From Paralithodes platypus (taxonomy: Eukaryota; Arthropoda; Malacostraca; Decapoda; Lithodidae), in NCBI GenBank assembly GCA_032716605.1, contig CM064501.1, positions 27,175,968 through 27,239,967 on the forward strand: a stretch of DNA of 64,000 nucleotides. The letters run 5' to 3'. The position numbers and the translations under genes were made by a program. Below are positions 32,401-41,321 of the stretch, in pieces. Under the pieces are notes generated by a model. The model had not been told where the DNA came from. It was given only the letters and a program-made list of their open reading frames with translations, and ran no database searches. Every line of letters starts with the position of its first letter. Position 1 is the stretch's first letter.

Positions 32401-32528
32401 GTTCTCTCTGCAGCCTCAGCCTGAACTCTAACCTGTCTTTCGGCGGCCTCAACCTTGGCCATCTCAAGCCGAAACAACAAATCTAGAGTCAACCCTTGAG
32501 GAGGGGAAGGTGCATTTAATGGGGAGGG
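29217..32528 (-). CDS. gag-pol: Element 3 gag-protease-truncated pol, one long frame
   Basis: From Met at 32492 the frame runs 1,091 codons. In order: coiled coil, SCAN-like capsid (WPQEKWAALV to LLEQFFKC, about 65-250), zinc knuckle CFACHKEGHFANAC (about 301-314), and protease LLRDTGASQTLL (about 390) to LLLGNDF. After DPEVQKCGNSSVEI it jumps to CHVNLLEEFV, so the whole integrase core is deleted in frame. An extra segment of about 175 residues not found in element 2 (FKVGDEALAW to GLMYGVES) follows. Then comes an RT start (VQAELDYVL, ELVKGYWQAPL) with no YLDD. Upstream it is separated from the gag start only by TGA 32529-32531. Confidence 0.8.
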   Translation of the reverse strand, partial: PSPLNAPSPPQGLTLDLLFRLEMAKVEAAERQVRVQAEAAERTAIREAELQAESTRYRADRELERSRVEVTGRNIGGGNRHRDQSLSHLLKLVPVFDESCVTEFFMRFEKKCQEHQWPQEKWAALVSSRLLGKGLKAYDALPLESCVVYDELKKAVLRAYELQPETYRLKFRGVTKGKDSTFLEHARDLSDALRHWLRSERAATFEELSELVLLEQFFKCTGGDLTLNIKEKYPRTLQEAAEMADLRLSLIRGCEAAARSESGAKDRTPPPPKNFDTHKYTKPCSTDNKTEHKPNTVPYKKSNGTSHSQGNPKSKECFACHKEGHFANACPNKPPNKVVSLARSIGVSPISSEFAKGSSSEVGTQPVFKSPEGSNPLRDVFGGHRGHGLVRWAGERREVKLLRDTGASQTLLRNFTGRPINAARVVVVQGINATKSYPLVRMELEVGGVAKELDVGIVENLLVGGVDLLLGNDFAVPAPKVSPLVVAEKAADVSREEQEWVEKCSVQTIAGVVTRSQTSGALQPPPQSIKPRKKGHKKTGSVGQLESFEPAVFLGDSLLAPMLESGEAPGPVTASEQVGQEETPRQQRYTRREKRVAQFDIAGGLGLLRKHLDRSVPLDICKLQLEDPEVQKCGNSSVEIKHEDGETCHVNLLEEFVRQPPEQPTVPALVCSGQGGEGEGGSRAQVEESRDCHVSAEQWAGDTSLVVVEALEHLPEQQCAALQHQLGSYPTGRAEPLSLTTRAVPDVPRAGHVDVERPLASLFRWFKVGDEALAWLPGQGRSMAAKGGGKKEDFEQIGEVGCGIEVPSRRIASQCCSSQLQQPYHRPTVSGHVAKSGDAVQADVVVRNAGVCMYGIGGEALAIMNYGSDCTGGTDCPSHDLAVLGTKVEKEGDYRLEAAVSAGLWEGTRQLFTRLWQCIRMFVASPGLMYGVESDMQAGDSARLSLIPYRINPARQPVVQAELDYVLTKGLRDKECCEWSLPVTLQPVLSGKISECVDCESVCALSLTDAYTLSRVDDTIDRLGAASPITKVELVKGYWQAPLPERAKRNASLVTNYQCQVLFCCQDTSWMCGMLRALIMFWLIVGHGKVCLQENPRRSVSVC

Positions 32529-32921
32529 TCACTGTGATTGAATTCCACGCTGCCATTGACCATCAACTTGGGGGTATGTACTAAATTCAGGCACCCTGAT
32601 GTTTGATATGGGGGTAGAGTGGAGGGGGGGCTGGGGACCGGGGCCCCCAGTCGCCTCTCCACCCAGGTCTCTCCCTTCTAAACCCAATATCAAAGTCCTC
32701 AGCTGATCTTTCCTCATGCCACTTAAACCCTGGTGACCCTGAAGACCTGCCACACACTTTAAGCCATACTTATTCAGCTTCAACACCCTGGCAGCGGTAA
32801 GGGGCACCTCTAAAAATCTTCTAGCACCCTCCTCGCTATCGACTAGCCACTCCACAGGTCTTTCTCCCTCCGAGCCCGTATCTTGACCTGACCCACCACT
32901 GTGTTCTGATGTATTAGACAT
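32529..32921 (-). pseudogene. gag: Element 3 gag N-terminal part
   Basis: It starts MSNTSEHSGGSGQDTG at 32921 and ends at TGA 32529-32531, where element 2 has GGA. It is in the same frame as 29217-32528, so one substitution separates the parts. Confidence 0.82.
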
Positions 32922-33117
32922 GTTTGTGCACTGCAGTAATTATCACGGTTATAGAATGTGCCTTATCTCCTATGCAAGTATGTATATACTAATGTTATTT
33001 AAATTCTTTAATGTGTTATATTGGTTGCTCCAAAAAAAAAACTATGTCCACTGTATTCCTCTAATCATAAGGAATCTCAAAACAAATGACCACTATATTC
33101 CTCTGTTCAGTAAATCC

Positions 33118-33134
33118 TATGCAAGGTCGCCATT
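33118..33134 (-). promoter_or_regulatory. Candidate primer binding site, element 3
   Basis: Two bases inside the 5' LTR the - strand reads TGGCGACCTTGCATAGG, one base different from element 2. Confidence 0.55.
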
Positions 33135-35051
33135 TGTTACGTCTGGGATATATAAACACTGGGCTCTTTGTATTGGACTAGGTATGCGGCAACAAGCAAC
33201 AACGGAAAACGCTAGATCCAACCCTTATCTATAAAACCAGGCAACAAACCACCCTAAACCGTCAAGAGTCCTGCCTGGACAACGAGGTATCCTATGACAC
33301 GGTTACAGGGTGCACGCACTATAGACTGCTGATAGTTAAGCAGTCTATATAAAAGATCACACAATTAATTTGACTTAAAGCTTCAAGGAAAAGATAGATA
33401 ACGGAATTAAATTGCAGAAACCATTTAATAACAAACTAGAAGAAAGTACATTTAACGTTACGTTAATTAATACAACTAATCACCCCTGCGTGAAAGAAGG
33501 TGAGAGCAAACAGTCCTCAAAACATCGTACAGGTAGACAAGATGCAGGTTTCTAAACTGCATGCGGCTACTGTAGGATCTGATGCTTAGCAAAGAAAGTA
33601 TGTTACGGATTTAGAGAACTCTTAACTAATAAGCAGGAATAAATACTAGTGATAGGACCTACAGTGTATAATGGCATAGGTATAATTAAATAAAGGCAGC
33701 CACTCGCAACATAACCACATACAGGTGTGCTTCTCACTCTTAGTCAGGCAAGCCTGCTCGGACAGAGTCTCTAAGCCACACCCGGACTCACAATGCTCAC
33801 AAAGACGGTAAACTGTGGCACAATAACAAGCATACAGATATAATAAACCGCTAGCTGTTAATCTGCCAGGTGGCAGAGGTTTAGCCGGAAGGATATAGGC
33901 TTCGGATACCCGGGCTGAGCCACCTGCTATAGCCTAGGGACGTTCCCAAGTCTGTGCGCCAAATTACTCTAATTGAAAGGGTGCTCTCTTGAGAGACTCA
34001 GATCCCAAGTATCTGACTCTCTCCTGGCGACCCTAAAACAAATGCAAGACGTGCTAGTGCAGTGCTGAGTGGACTAGGCAAGGGCCCTCACACAACACAA
34101 CACTAAACACACAGGGACACAGACAAGAAAATGCCCCCAGACTCCCACGGGTATCCTAGTAAAGTCGTGCAGGTCCACAGGACTCGCACCAGCAGACTTT
34201 ACTTAAAGGATCGCAAAAAGCCTCCCCTCCGGCCTAGCCCCTGCTCACCTGCCACAAGAACACACTAGCAAGCATGAAACCACCAAATATGAGACAACAA
34301 AAAAGCTTCCTAGGTCTCATTAACAATTACATCTCTGCATAAGGCCCAAAATCCTATCTAATTATCTGAGAGCTCGTCGTTAATACAATAATAGATATAA
34401 GGTCTATCAAGACCTTATATCAAGGGGATGGGATAATTAAATAGATTGGTGAAGTAGTGGAAAGAAGGTATACAAAGTAAGAGAGAAAGTTTCTAAGTGG
34501 GGTTGAGAGGGATAGATATCAAGGGGGTCCGAAGGGTACGACAGTGAGGTGAGCTCTGAGGAGAATAGCTCCTTTGGACCCCTCCAGGATCCCACACAAA
34601 GGCACGGTGGTCAGCCAATCACAGGCCGCTACGTCACCCGGCAGCAGGCCTGCAGAAGGCGCCAGGAACCACCAGCCAATCATAACCGAGAGAAAAGACC
34701 ACGCGGGCGAGCAACTCCTCCGGGAGGGAGGAGGGAGGAGGAGGAAAAGCAACACTCACCTCCCCCACCCTGCTCGCTCGCTCTCTCTCTCTCCTTCACT
34801 ACAATGCATCTTATGTATTATAATGAAACAATCAACTATCGAGAATAAAATATACTAAGATGTGTTGGTTAAGAATAAGGGCAGCTTCAAGCTGTGAAAC
34901 AACATAAGAATATCCCAGACATTAGTTACATTGTCGTAGGCTATATACTAAGGAAAAGCCGGCCGGCCGGCTGCCGCCAGCCGATTTCTAAACAGCTGGG
35001 CAGCCGACACTCGCGCATGCCCGCACGTGGCTACTATGCAGGAGCGTCACA
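33135..35051 (-). repeat. Element 3, 5' LTR
   Basis: 1,917 bp, near-identical to 27005-28911, including the subfamily block (34555-34790). A 17-bp piece (AAGACCTTATATC region, 34408-34424) is duplicated here compared with the other LTR. Confidence 0.88.
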
Positions 35052-35588
35052 ATTGCGATAACAAAGCTGAACATGACGACATCGAGGACGAGCTTATACA
35101 TATAGAGCCCACCCACATTGTCGCTCCGTCGCCACCCAGGCCAACCCTGGTGCCGACGCCAGACACGGATGCCCCCACACCTCCTCGTGCTAGCACTCCG
35201 TCTTCACCACGTACCACCAGGAGTACTTTGGCGACATTACGACGAGATTTCTCTTTTAGGGGCAGGGAGGAGCGACAGGAAAGGCAGGCAGTCACGGCTG
35301 CCATACAAACCTTCACCCACCCAAAGAAGGCAGGACTACCACGGCAACGTAGAAGGCCTCCCTCCAATTACGACAGTACCGACGATGAAGAGAGTGTGGA
35401 TGACCTGCCACCCTCCACACCTGCGCGTATCGGTGAACCGCACGCACCTGCCCGACCTGTCACACCTTCCGCACCTGCCACACCTGCCGCCACTACCAGG
35501 GGCGCTACCCGATCACCTGCCGAAGCTGCAAGAAGTCTGTGTGTGGTCACCACCAGCTCAAGACCTGCATGGGATGCAACTCTTGAAG
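35052..35588 (+). pseudogene. piggyBac-like gene copy 1, second part, with Cys-rich end
   Basis: A first frame (DIEDELIHIEPTHI, then Pro/Thr/Ser-rich, then RRPPSNYDSTDDEESVDD) is open to the splice donor. In another frame, 35449-35586 encodes a Cys/His-rich end: RTCHTCRHY, ITCRSCKKSVCGHH and LKTCMGCNS, then TGA. The spacing C-x2-C-x10-C-x2-C-x4-C-x2-H-x4-C-x2-C is that of the C-terminal domain of piggyBac transposases. The catalytic domain is absent, so only the two ends remain. A donor GTAAGA follows at 35589. Confidence 0.6.
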
Positions 35589-36081
35589 GTAAGAAACTAC
35601 ATATTTTGTATTCATTTTTATTGGGTTTCTAAGTATCAAAGTAAATAATATTTCAAAATAAGGGTCATAATTGTCAACAAAATCTCATTGAAAAGTCGGG
35701 CCTCTCAATGTATCGTCAAATAATACTTATTCTGGCCTTTTTCGTTTGCCCTTATTTTTTATTACTTTCATGTGTTTTGGGATGGTTATTTATATGCTGA
35801 TTTGGTTCATAGGGTGCATATGTATGTTCATAGTGAGTTTTAGGCATATTCATTGAGAAATACTTGATTTATGATTTTTTTCCCAGGATTTTTGCCCCCA
35901 GAAAGTCGACCCTCTCAAAGTTCAATCAACATAACGTTATTGTATCGCTATCTATTAGTTCCTATTCCAATTTGTGAGCGTTACATGTCTTATAGTATTT
36001 TTTTTTATAATTGTATGTACAAAAAGTGATTCCACATGTTGTACAACTATTTATTGTGTTCTGTCATATTTTCTTCCACAG
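35589..36081 (+). other. Intron-like spacer between piggyBac-like and YR exons
   Basis: It starts GTAAGA and ends TTCCACAG. The piggyBac-like exon ends in phase 1 (GAA G) and the next exon supplies AA, so the frame could run from ...ATLE into EYFGMDEAG. Whether this splice was ever used is unknown. Confidence 0.4.
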
Positions 36082-36847
36082 AATACTTTGGCATGGATGA
36101 GGCGGGACAGAGAGAACACCGTATACAGCAAAATGAGGCCGCGATGTTGCCAATGGAGGATGCGCGTAGCCTAGAAACTAATGATGCTATTGAAATTCTC
36201 ATAAACAATGCTGCATCATTAATCCACGATGGCCTTGCACCAGCAAGCCAACATATGAAGAAAGAATAAGTCAACCTGAGAGATGCACTGATTGTGAGAC
36301 TGTTTGTTCGCTGCCTACGAAGAAATCAGGAGTTTACTGAATTTACAATCAGTGCCTACGAGGGAAGCACAACCGGCGTCGAAGATGGTAGAGTAGCTCG
36401 ACACAAAACGGGGGCCAAAGACCCCTGCATCTTCTACTTAGGCAATACAGAGGCAGCTGCTCTTGAGCCGTACATGAAATATTATCGCCCAGTAGTTGCC
36501 ACATGGGTAAGGCCAAAATGTAAGATGTTTGTGAATCGGGGGGGCAACAACACCGACGGCCAATGTTGCTCTCACCTCTCAGTAGAAAATGTAGGGAAAA
36601 TCATTGCCAAGATGGGACTGAGGGCAGGCATTGTTGGGGAGTGGGCAGTCGGAAGCTATGAGATGAACAGAACACAGCTGCCCTCAGAGATGAGGATATA
36701 CACCTGCCAACAGACAAGCCCTTGCAACCTTGGCCTGCCACAGCATGATAACATCCAGAAAAAAACTACGACTTCACCAATCACAGGACTACTGGAGAAC
36801 GAGTTGTAAACATTCGAAAGGATCTACGTTGTGATGCAGCATCAGGA
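36082..36847 (+). pseudogene. Tyrosine recombinase core exon (Crypton-like)
   Basis: EYFGMDEAGQREHRIQQNEA leads to VNLRDALIVRLFVRCLRRNQ and EFTEFTISAY, the first catalytic block with its Arg. Then come ARHKTGAKDPCIFYL (the HKT Lys block) and EPYMKYYRPVV, KMFVNRGGNN. A TAA interrupts between KKE and VNLRDAL, where the paralogues have TAT (Tyr). Near 36640 the frame shifts. The C-terminal block with His and Tyr, intact at 5056-5261, is here only recognisable in pieces. Such enzymes cut and rejoin DNA through a Tyr-linked intermediate. Confidence 0.65.
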
Positions 36848-37100
36848 TAGGCGTTGATGAGGCATACAAGAAAGTTACAATTTTATTATTTTTATGTGGC
36901 AAAATGTACAAATCTAAATATGTCTATTGCCTGACGCCGCAATCCCCGAAGGGGTGGCCACCCACGAACCGCCCCCACGCACCTCTATCCCCAGTCAGTC
37001 GGCGCCCCTCCCCCCCCAACCAGCACCGCCTTCGTTCATATACTTCCTCACTCCATCCTTCCACCTAGCTCTCGTACACCCTCTTAGTCATTCTCTCGCT
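36848..37100 (+). other. Spacer with a LINE2 3'-end scrap
   Basis: The start matches the intron module (TGGCAAAATGTACA). At 36932-36962, CTGACGCCGCAATCCCCGAA and GGGGTGGCCAC match the 3' ends of LINE2 at 39779 and 62485. The rest has nothing recognisable. Confidence 0.45.
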
Positions 37101-37654
37101 TTCTGACAACAATTACGACAACGAAGCTGAACATGACGACATCGAAGACGAGCTTATAGATATAGAACCCACCCACAGTGTCGCTCCGTCGCCACCTACG
37201 CCAACCCTGTGGTGCCGGCGCCAGACACGGATGCCCCCACACCACCTCGTGCTAGCACTCCGTCATCACCACGTACCACCAGGAGTACTTTGGCGTCATT
37301 ACGACGTGACTTCTCTTTTAGGGGCAGGGAGGAGCGACAGGAAAGGCAGGCAGTCACGGCTGCCATACAACCCTTCACCCACCCAAAGAAGGCAGGACTA
37401 CCACGGCAACGTAGAAGGCCTACCTCCAATTACGACAGTACCGACGATGAAGAGAGTGTTGATGACCTGCCACCCTCCACACCTGCGCGTATCGGTGGAC
37501 CGCACGCACCTGTCCGACCTGTCACACCTTCCGCACCTGCCACACCTGCCGCAACTCTCAGGGGCACTACCCGATCACCTGACGAAGCTGCAAGAAGTCT
37601 GTGTGGGTGTGGTCATCACCAGCTCAAGACCTGCATGGTATGCAACTCTTGAAG
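37101..37654 (+). pseudogene. piggyBac-like gene copy 2
   Basis: Same layout as copy 1 (acidic and Pro-rich start, DYDSTDDEESVDD-type stretch, Cys-rich end LCGCGHHQLKTCMVCNS, TGA at 37650). Two extra bases near 37605 fuse the Pro-rich frame into the Cys-rich frame. It gives the uninterrupted sequence across the element 3 insertion point. Confidence 0.6.
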
Positions 37655-37771
37655 GTAAGACACTACATATTTTGTATTCATTTTTATTGGGTTGCTAAGT
37701 ATCAAAGTAAATTAATATTACAAAATAAGGGTCATAATTGTCAACAAAATCTCATTGAAAAGTCGGCCCTC

Positions 37772-39345
37772 TAACTCCCATTCATTATAACTTATCGGAA
37801 CTGTATCATCCGCAAACAGCAGTATAGGTAGCTTCCACTCAATTCCCTCCCTTGATATTATTTCTTTCAAGACTCCATCCATATATACAGTAAACAATCA
37901 CGGGGACATCACACACCGCTGTTTCAAACCAACATTCAGGTCAAAGAACTCGCTCTGCTCACTCTCCACACGTACTGCCACCTTTGCACCCTCGTACATG
38001 CTCTTCACTGCTTTCAGCCACTTGCCATCTACTCCGTATATGCTATAAGTACTTTCCACAAACCTTCTCTATCCACTCTGTCATAGGCCTTCTCCAAGTC
38101 CATAAAGGCAACATACACCTTTTGTTTCTTCGCCAGATATTTCTCCACTACACAATTCAGGGTAAAAATCTGATCTACACATCCTCCTCCCTTCCGAAAA
38201 CCTCCCTGCTCGTCGCCTATCCATTTCTCCGTTCTCACTCTCACTCTCTCAATCACTACCCTACCTTCCCTACTACGCTTAGAAAACATATTCCTCGGCG
38301 GTTACCACACACTCCTCTTTCCCCTTTGCCCTTATATAGGGGGACTATTATGCTAGTCTTCCTGTCATCGGGTGCACTCCCCTTCTCCCATGCTAGTTTG
38401 CACATTTTCCATACCCCTTCGATCACTATCTCACAACCATAACTCAACATTTCTCCACACACTCCATCTGTTCCTGGTGCTTTCCCCAACTTCACTCTTG
38501 GCATGGCTTCCCACACTTCTTATCTCCTGATCCCCACCATCCCCTCTCCTACTTCTCTGCTTCTCCCTCCCATACCATATCCAACTATGTTTGCTGGCTC
38601 TTCATTCCTTACATTTAGCAACTCATTGAAGTACTCCCTCCATCTTTCGACTCTCTCTTGCTTCTCGGCTAGCATTCTCCCATTCTTATCTTTCACACCC
38701 TTACTGTTTCCCCCTGCTACCTTCCCTAGCTTTCTTGACTTCTTTCCTGAACAGTTTCTTAATTTCCCTCCATTTCACACTCCGATTCCTTCCAAATACC
38801 TCATCTACTCTCCTCTTACTTTCCTTCACTACTCTCTTCACCACCCTCTTACTCTCCACATATCTGGCTCATTGCTGTCTCTCGAAATCTTCATTCCCTC
38901 TACTACCCAACCACTCTCTATATGCTTGCTTCTTTTCTTCCACAGCTATCTTTACTTATGCTGCCCACCAGACTGTACCTTTCACTCCCCTCCCTCTTCT
39001 CCTCACTCCACACCCCTCCTCACATGCTGCACAGATCTCATCCCTAAGCACCTTGCTCATCTCCTCCACTTCCTCCATAACTTCCAGGTCGAACCCACCT
39101 ATTCGTCTTTCTACTGCTCTCCTGTACTCTTCCCTGATGTCCTCCTCCTGTAACCTCTCCACCCTCCTCACCATTCCACCTTCCTCTCGCCTCCCTCCAG
39201 CTCTCCTCACCCACTTTTTTTTATATCCTAACCTTAGCTACTACTATATAATGATCCGACAGACCCCCTCCAATACCACTATACGGCCTAGCCTCCATCA
39301 CAAATTTCTTCATTTGTGCATCGACACATACATAATCAATCAATG
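37772..39345 (-). mobile_element. LINE2 copy B: endonuclease to RT, broken
   Basis: On the - strand the endonuclease end has ERKSLIDYVCVDAQMKKFV and GLSDHYIVVAK (catalytic SDH). A spacer with REEYRRAVERRIGGF follows. The RT then has MPRVKLGKAPGTDGV, DRKTSIIVPLYKGKG, EQGGFRKGGGCVDQIF, YVAFMDLEKAYDRVDREGLW and the catalytic LLFADDTV near 37800-37822. Frames change several times (38516, 38289). The type with LKQGCVMSP and FADDT is common in aquatic invertebrates; I do not assign the clade. Plus-strand Pro/Ser/Leu-rich frames here are only its antisense. Confidence 0.75.
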
Positions 39346-39503
39346 ACTTTCTTTCCACCACTGTCTTGAATTTGAAAAAATAATGTTTGCTTTTTGTTTG
39401 TGTATTTATGGAATTATTGTGTACTAATAAATAAATCATGCTACAATTAACTTTATCTATGCATTAAAAAAAACTTATGTATATTTTTTTGGCCACACTT
39501 TTC
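39346..39503 (+). other. Intron piece of the Crypton-like gene
   Basis: It matches the introns at 5680-5788 and 6520-6637 (TACTAATAAATAAATCATGC... CACACTTTTCAG) and leads into the exon at 39504. Confidence 0.6.
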
Positions 39504-39738
39504 AGGTGACAGTCAACTAATGTACCCTTGGATGATGGGACTCGGTCAGTTCCAGGACTGTGGATCTCGGTCATGGATGAGCAAGGGCCTTCTTCGCCAG
39601 TTACACCAACCATCATAAAAATGCAGGATCACAATCGAATATTGAGGTGAACCAAGCAGCCCTGGAGGGGTCAATCAGTGAAGCATCGACAAGTTCCATC
39701 GTCAAGAAGAAGTTAAAAATTTATAGATCATGTATCTA
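39504..39738 (+). pseudogene. Crypton-like last exon, fused and frameshifted copy
   Basis: It starts like exon C (GACAGTCAACTAATGTACCC) and switches after the GSRS motif to exon F sequence (GATGAGCAAGGGCC). It ends near ATCATGTATCTAAG. The same fusion is at 62208-62443, so it arose once and was then copied. Frame breaks make it non-coding. Confidence 0.6.
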
Positions 39739-39777
39739 AGTAACATTTAAAAAATGAAATCTATCTATCTCTCTTTA

Positions 39778-40007
39778 GGCTGATGCCGCGATCCCCGAAG
39801 GGGTGGCCACTTCCATACTGACCACACTATTTCTTGTTACTGCTTTCAGCGTTCCTATAACCCTCTTCCCCGCATTTACCTTCAAATTCCATTTTTCGCA
39901 CACTGTTCCAAACTCATTTACCGGACCCTGCAACACCCATTCATGAGTGATAACTCATCAGAACTGTATCAGCCGCAATCAGCAGTATAGGTAGCTTCCA
40001 CTCAATT
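39778..40007 (-). mobile_element. LINE2 copy C, 3' fragment
   Basis: It begins with the LINE2 3' end (CTGATGCCGCGATCCCCGAA) and covers part of the region after RT, with an internal deletion relative to 62484-62860. Confidence 0.65.
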
Positions 40008-40531
40008 CGAGCTTATAGATATAGAGCCCACCCACATTGTCGCTCCGTCGCCACCCACGCCAACCCAGTGGTGCCGGCGCCAGACACGGATGCCCCCACA
40101 CCTCCTCGTGCTACCACACCTCCTCGTGCTAGCACTTCGTCTTCACCACGTACCACCAGGAGTACTTTGGCGTCATTACGACGTGACTTCTCTTTTAGGG
40201 GCAGGGAGGAGCGACAGGAGAGGCAGGCAGTCACGGCTGCCATACAACCCTTCACCCACCCAAAGAAGGCAGGACTACCACGGCAACGTAGAAGGCCTAC
40301 CTCCAATTACGACAGTACCGACGATGAAGAGAGTGTTGATGACCTGTCACCCTCCACACCTGCGCGTATCGGTGGACCGCACGCACCTGCCCGACCTGTC
40401 ACATCTTCCGCACCTGCCACACCTTCCGCAACTCTCAGGGGCACTACCCGATCACCTGACGAACCTGCAAGAAGTCTGTGTGTGTGTGGTCATCACCAGC
40501 TCAAGATCTGCATGGTATGCAACTCTTGAAG
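40008..40531 (+). pseudogene. piggyBac-like gene copy 3
   Basis: It lacks the first about 30 residues (starting inside GAGCTTATAGATATAG) and otherwise matches copy 2, ending LCVCGHHQLKICMVCNS and TGA at 40527. A small in-frame repeat (PPRATTPPRAS) is new here. Catalytic domain absent, as in the other copies. Confidence 0.6.
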
Positions 40532-40647
40532 GTAAGAAACTACATATTTTGTATTCATTTTTATTGGGTTGCTAATTATCAAAGTACATTAATATTACAA
40601 AATAAGGGTCATAATTGTCAACAAAATCTCATTGAAAAGTCGGCCTT

Positions 40648-41250
40648 CTAACTCCCATTCATTATCACTTATCGGAACTGTATTATCCGCAAACAGCAGT
40701 ATAGGTAGCTTCCACTCAATTCCCTCCCTTGACATTATTTCTTTCAAGACTCCATCCATATATACAGTAAACAATCACGGGGACATCACACACCCCTGTT
40801 TCAAACCAACATTCAGGTCAAAGAACTCGCTCTGCTCACTCTCCACACGTACTGCCGCCTTTGCACCCTCGTACATGCTCTTCACTGCTTTCAGCCACTT
40901 GCCATCTACTCCGTATATGCTATAAGTACTTTCCACAAACCTTCTCTATCCACTCTGTCATAGGCCTTCTCCAAGTCCATAAAGGCAACATACACCTTTT
41001 GTTTCTTCGCCAGATATTTCTCCACTACACAATTCAGGGTAAAAATCTGATCTATACATCCTCCTCCCTTCCGAAAACCTCCCTGCTCGTCGCCTATCCA
41101 TTTCTCCGTTCTCACTCTCACTCTCTGTATACCTTCCCTACTACGCTTAGAAGACATATTCCTCGGCGGTTACCACACACTCCTCTTTCCCCTTTGCCCT
41201 TATATAGGGGGACTGTTATGCTAGTCTTCCTGTCCCATGCTAGTTTGCAC
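40648..41250 (-). mobile_element. LINE2 copy D, RT fragment
   Basis: It shows EQGGFRKGGGCIDQIF and YVAFMDLEKAYDRVDREGLW, and the FADDT block near 40668-40700. The equivalent of copy B, from the same duplication. Confidence 0.7.
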
Positions 41251-41321
41251 AAAACTTAAATTTACATGTTGTTCACGGTCAGGAGCAAAAGGTATTTACA
41301 GGCCTAGATGATAATAGATAG

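Larger units (their letters stand above)
27005..35051 (-). mobile_element. Gypsy family A element 3, integrase-less derivative
   Basis: It has LTRs at 27005-28911 (3') and 33135-35051 (5') and a target duplication ATTG (27001-27004, 35052-35055). It keeps gag and protease in one frame, but the integrase core and the catalytic half of RT are gone. A frame of about 1,100 codons (29217-32528) remains open across the deletions. It cannot move alone; it could be helped in trans by intact relatives. Its LTRs carry a different internal block from elements 1 and 2. Confidence 0.88.
37101..41250 (+). repeat. Local segmental duplication (piggyBac-like plus LINE2)
   Basis: 37125-38345 and about 40008-41220 share the same joined order of piggyBac-like copy, 3' spacer and LINE2 RT fragment, with few differences. 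The join must therefore pre-date the duplication. Confidence 0.7.

Noticed and set aside
38503..39346. Long + strand frames rich in Pro, Ser and Leu
   Set aside because: They are the antisense of the LINE2 endonuclease-RT region on the - strand and have no domain.
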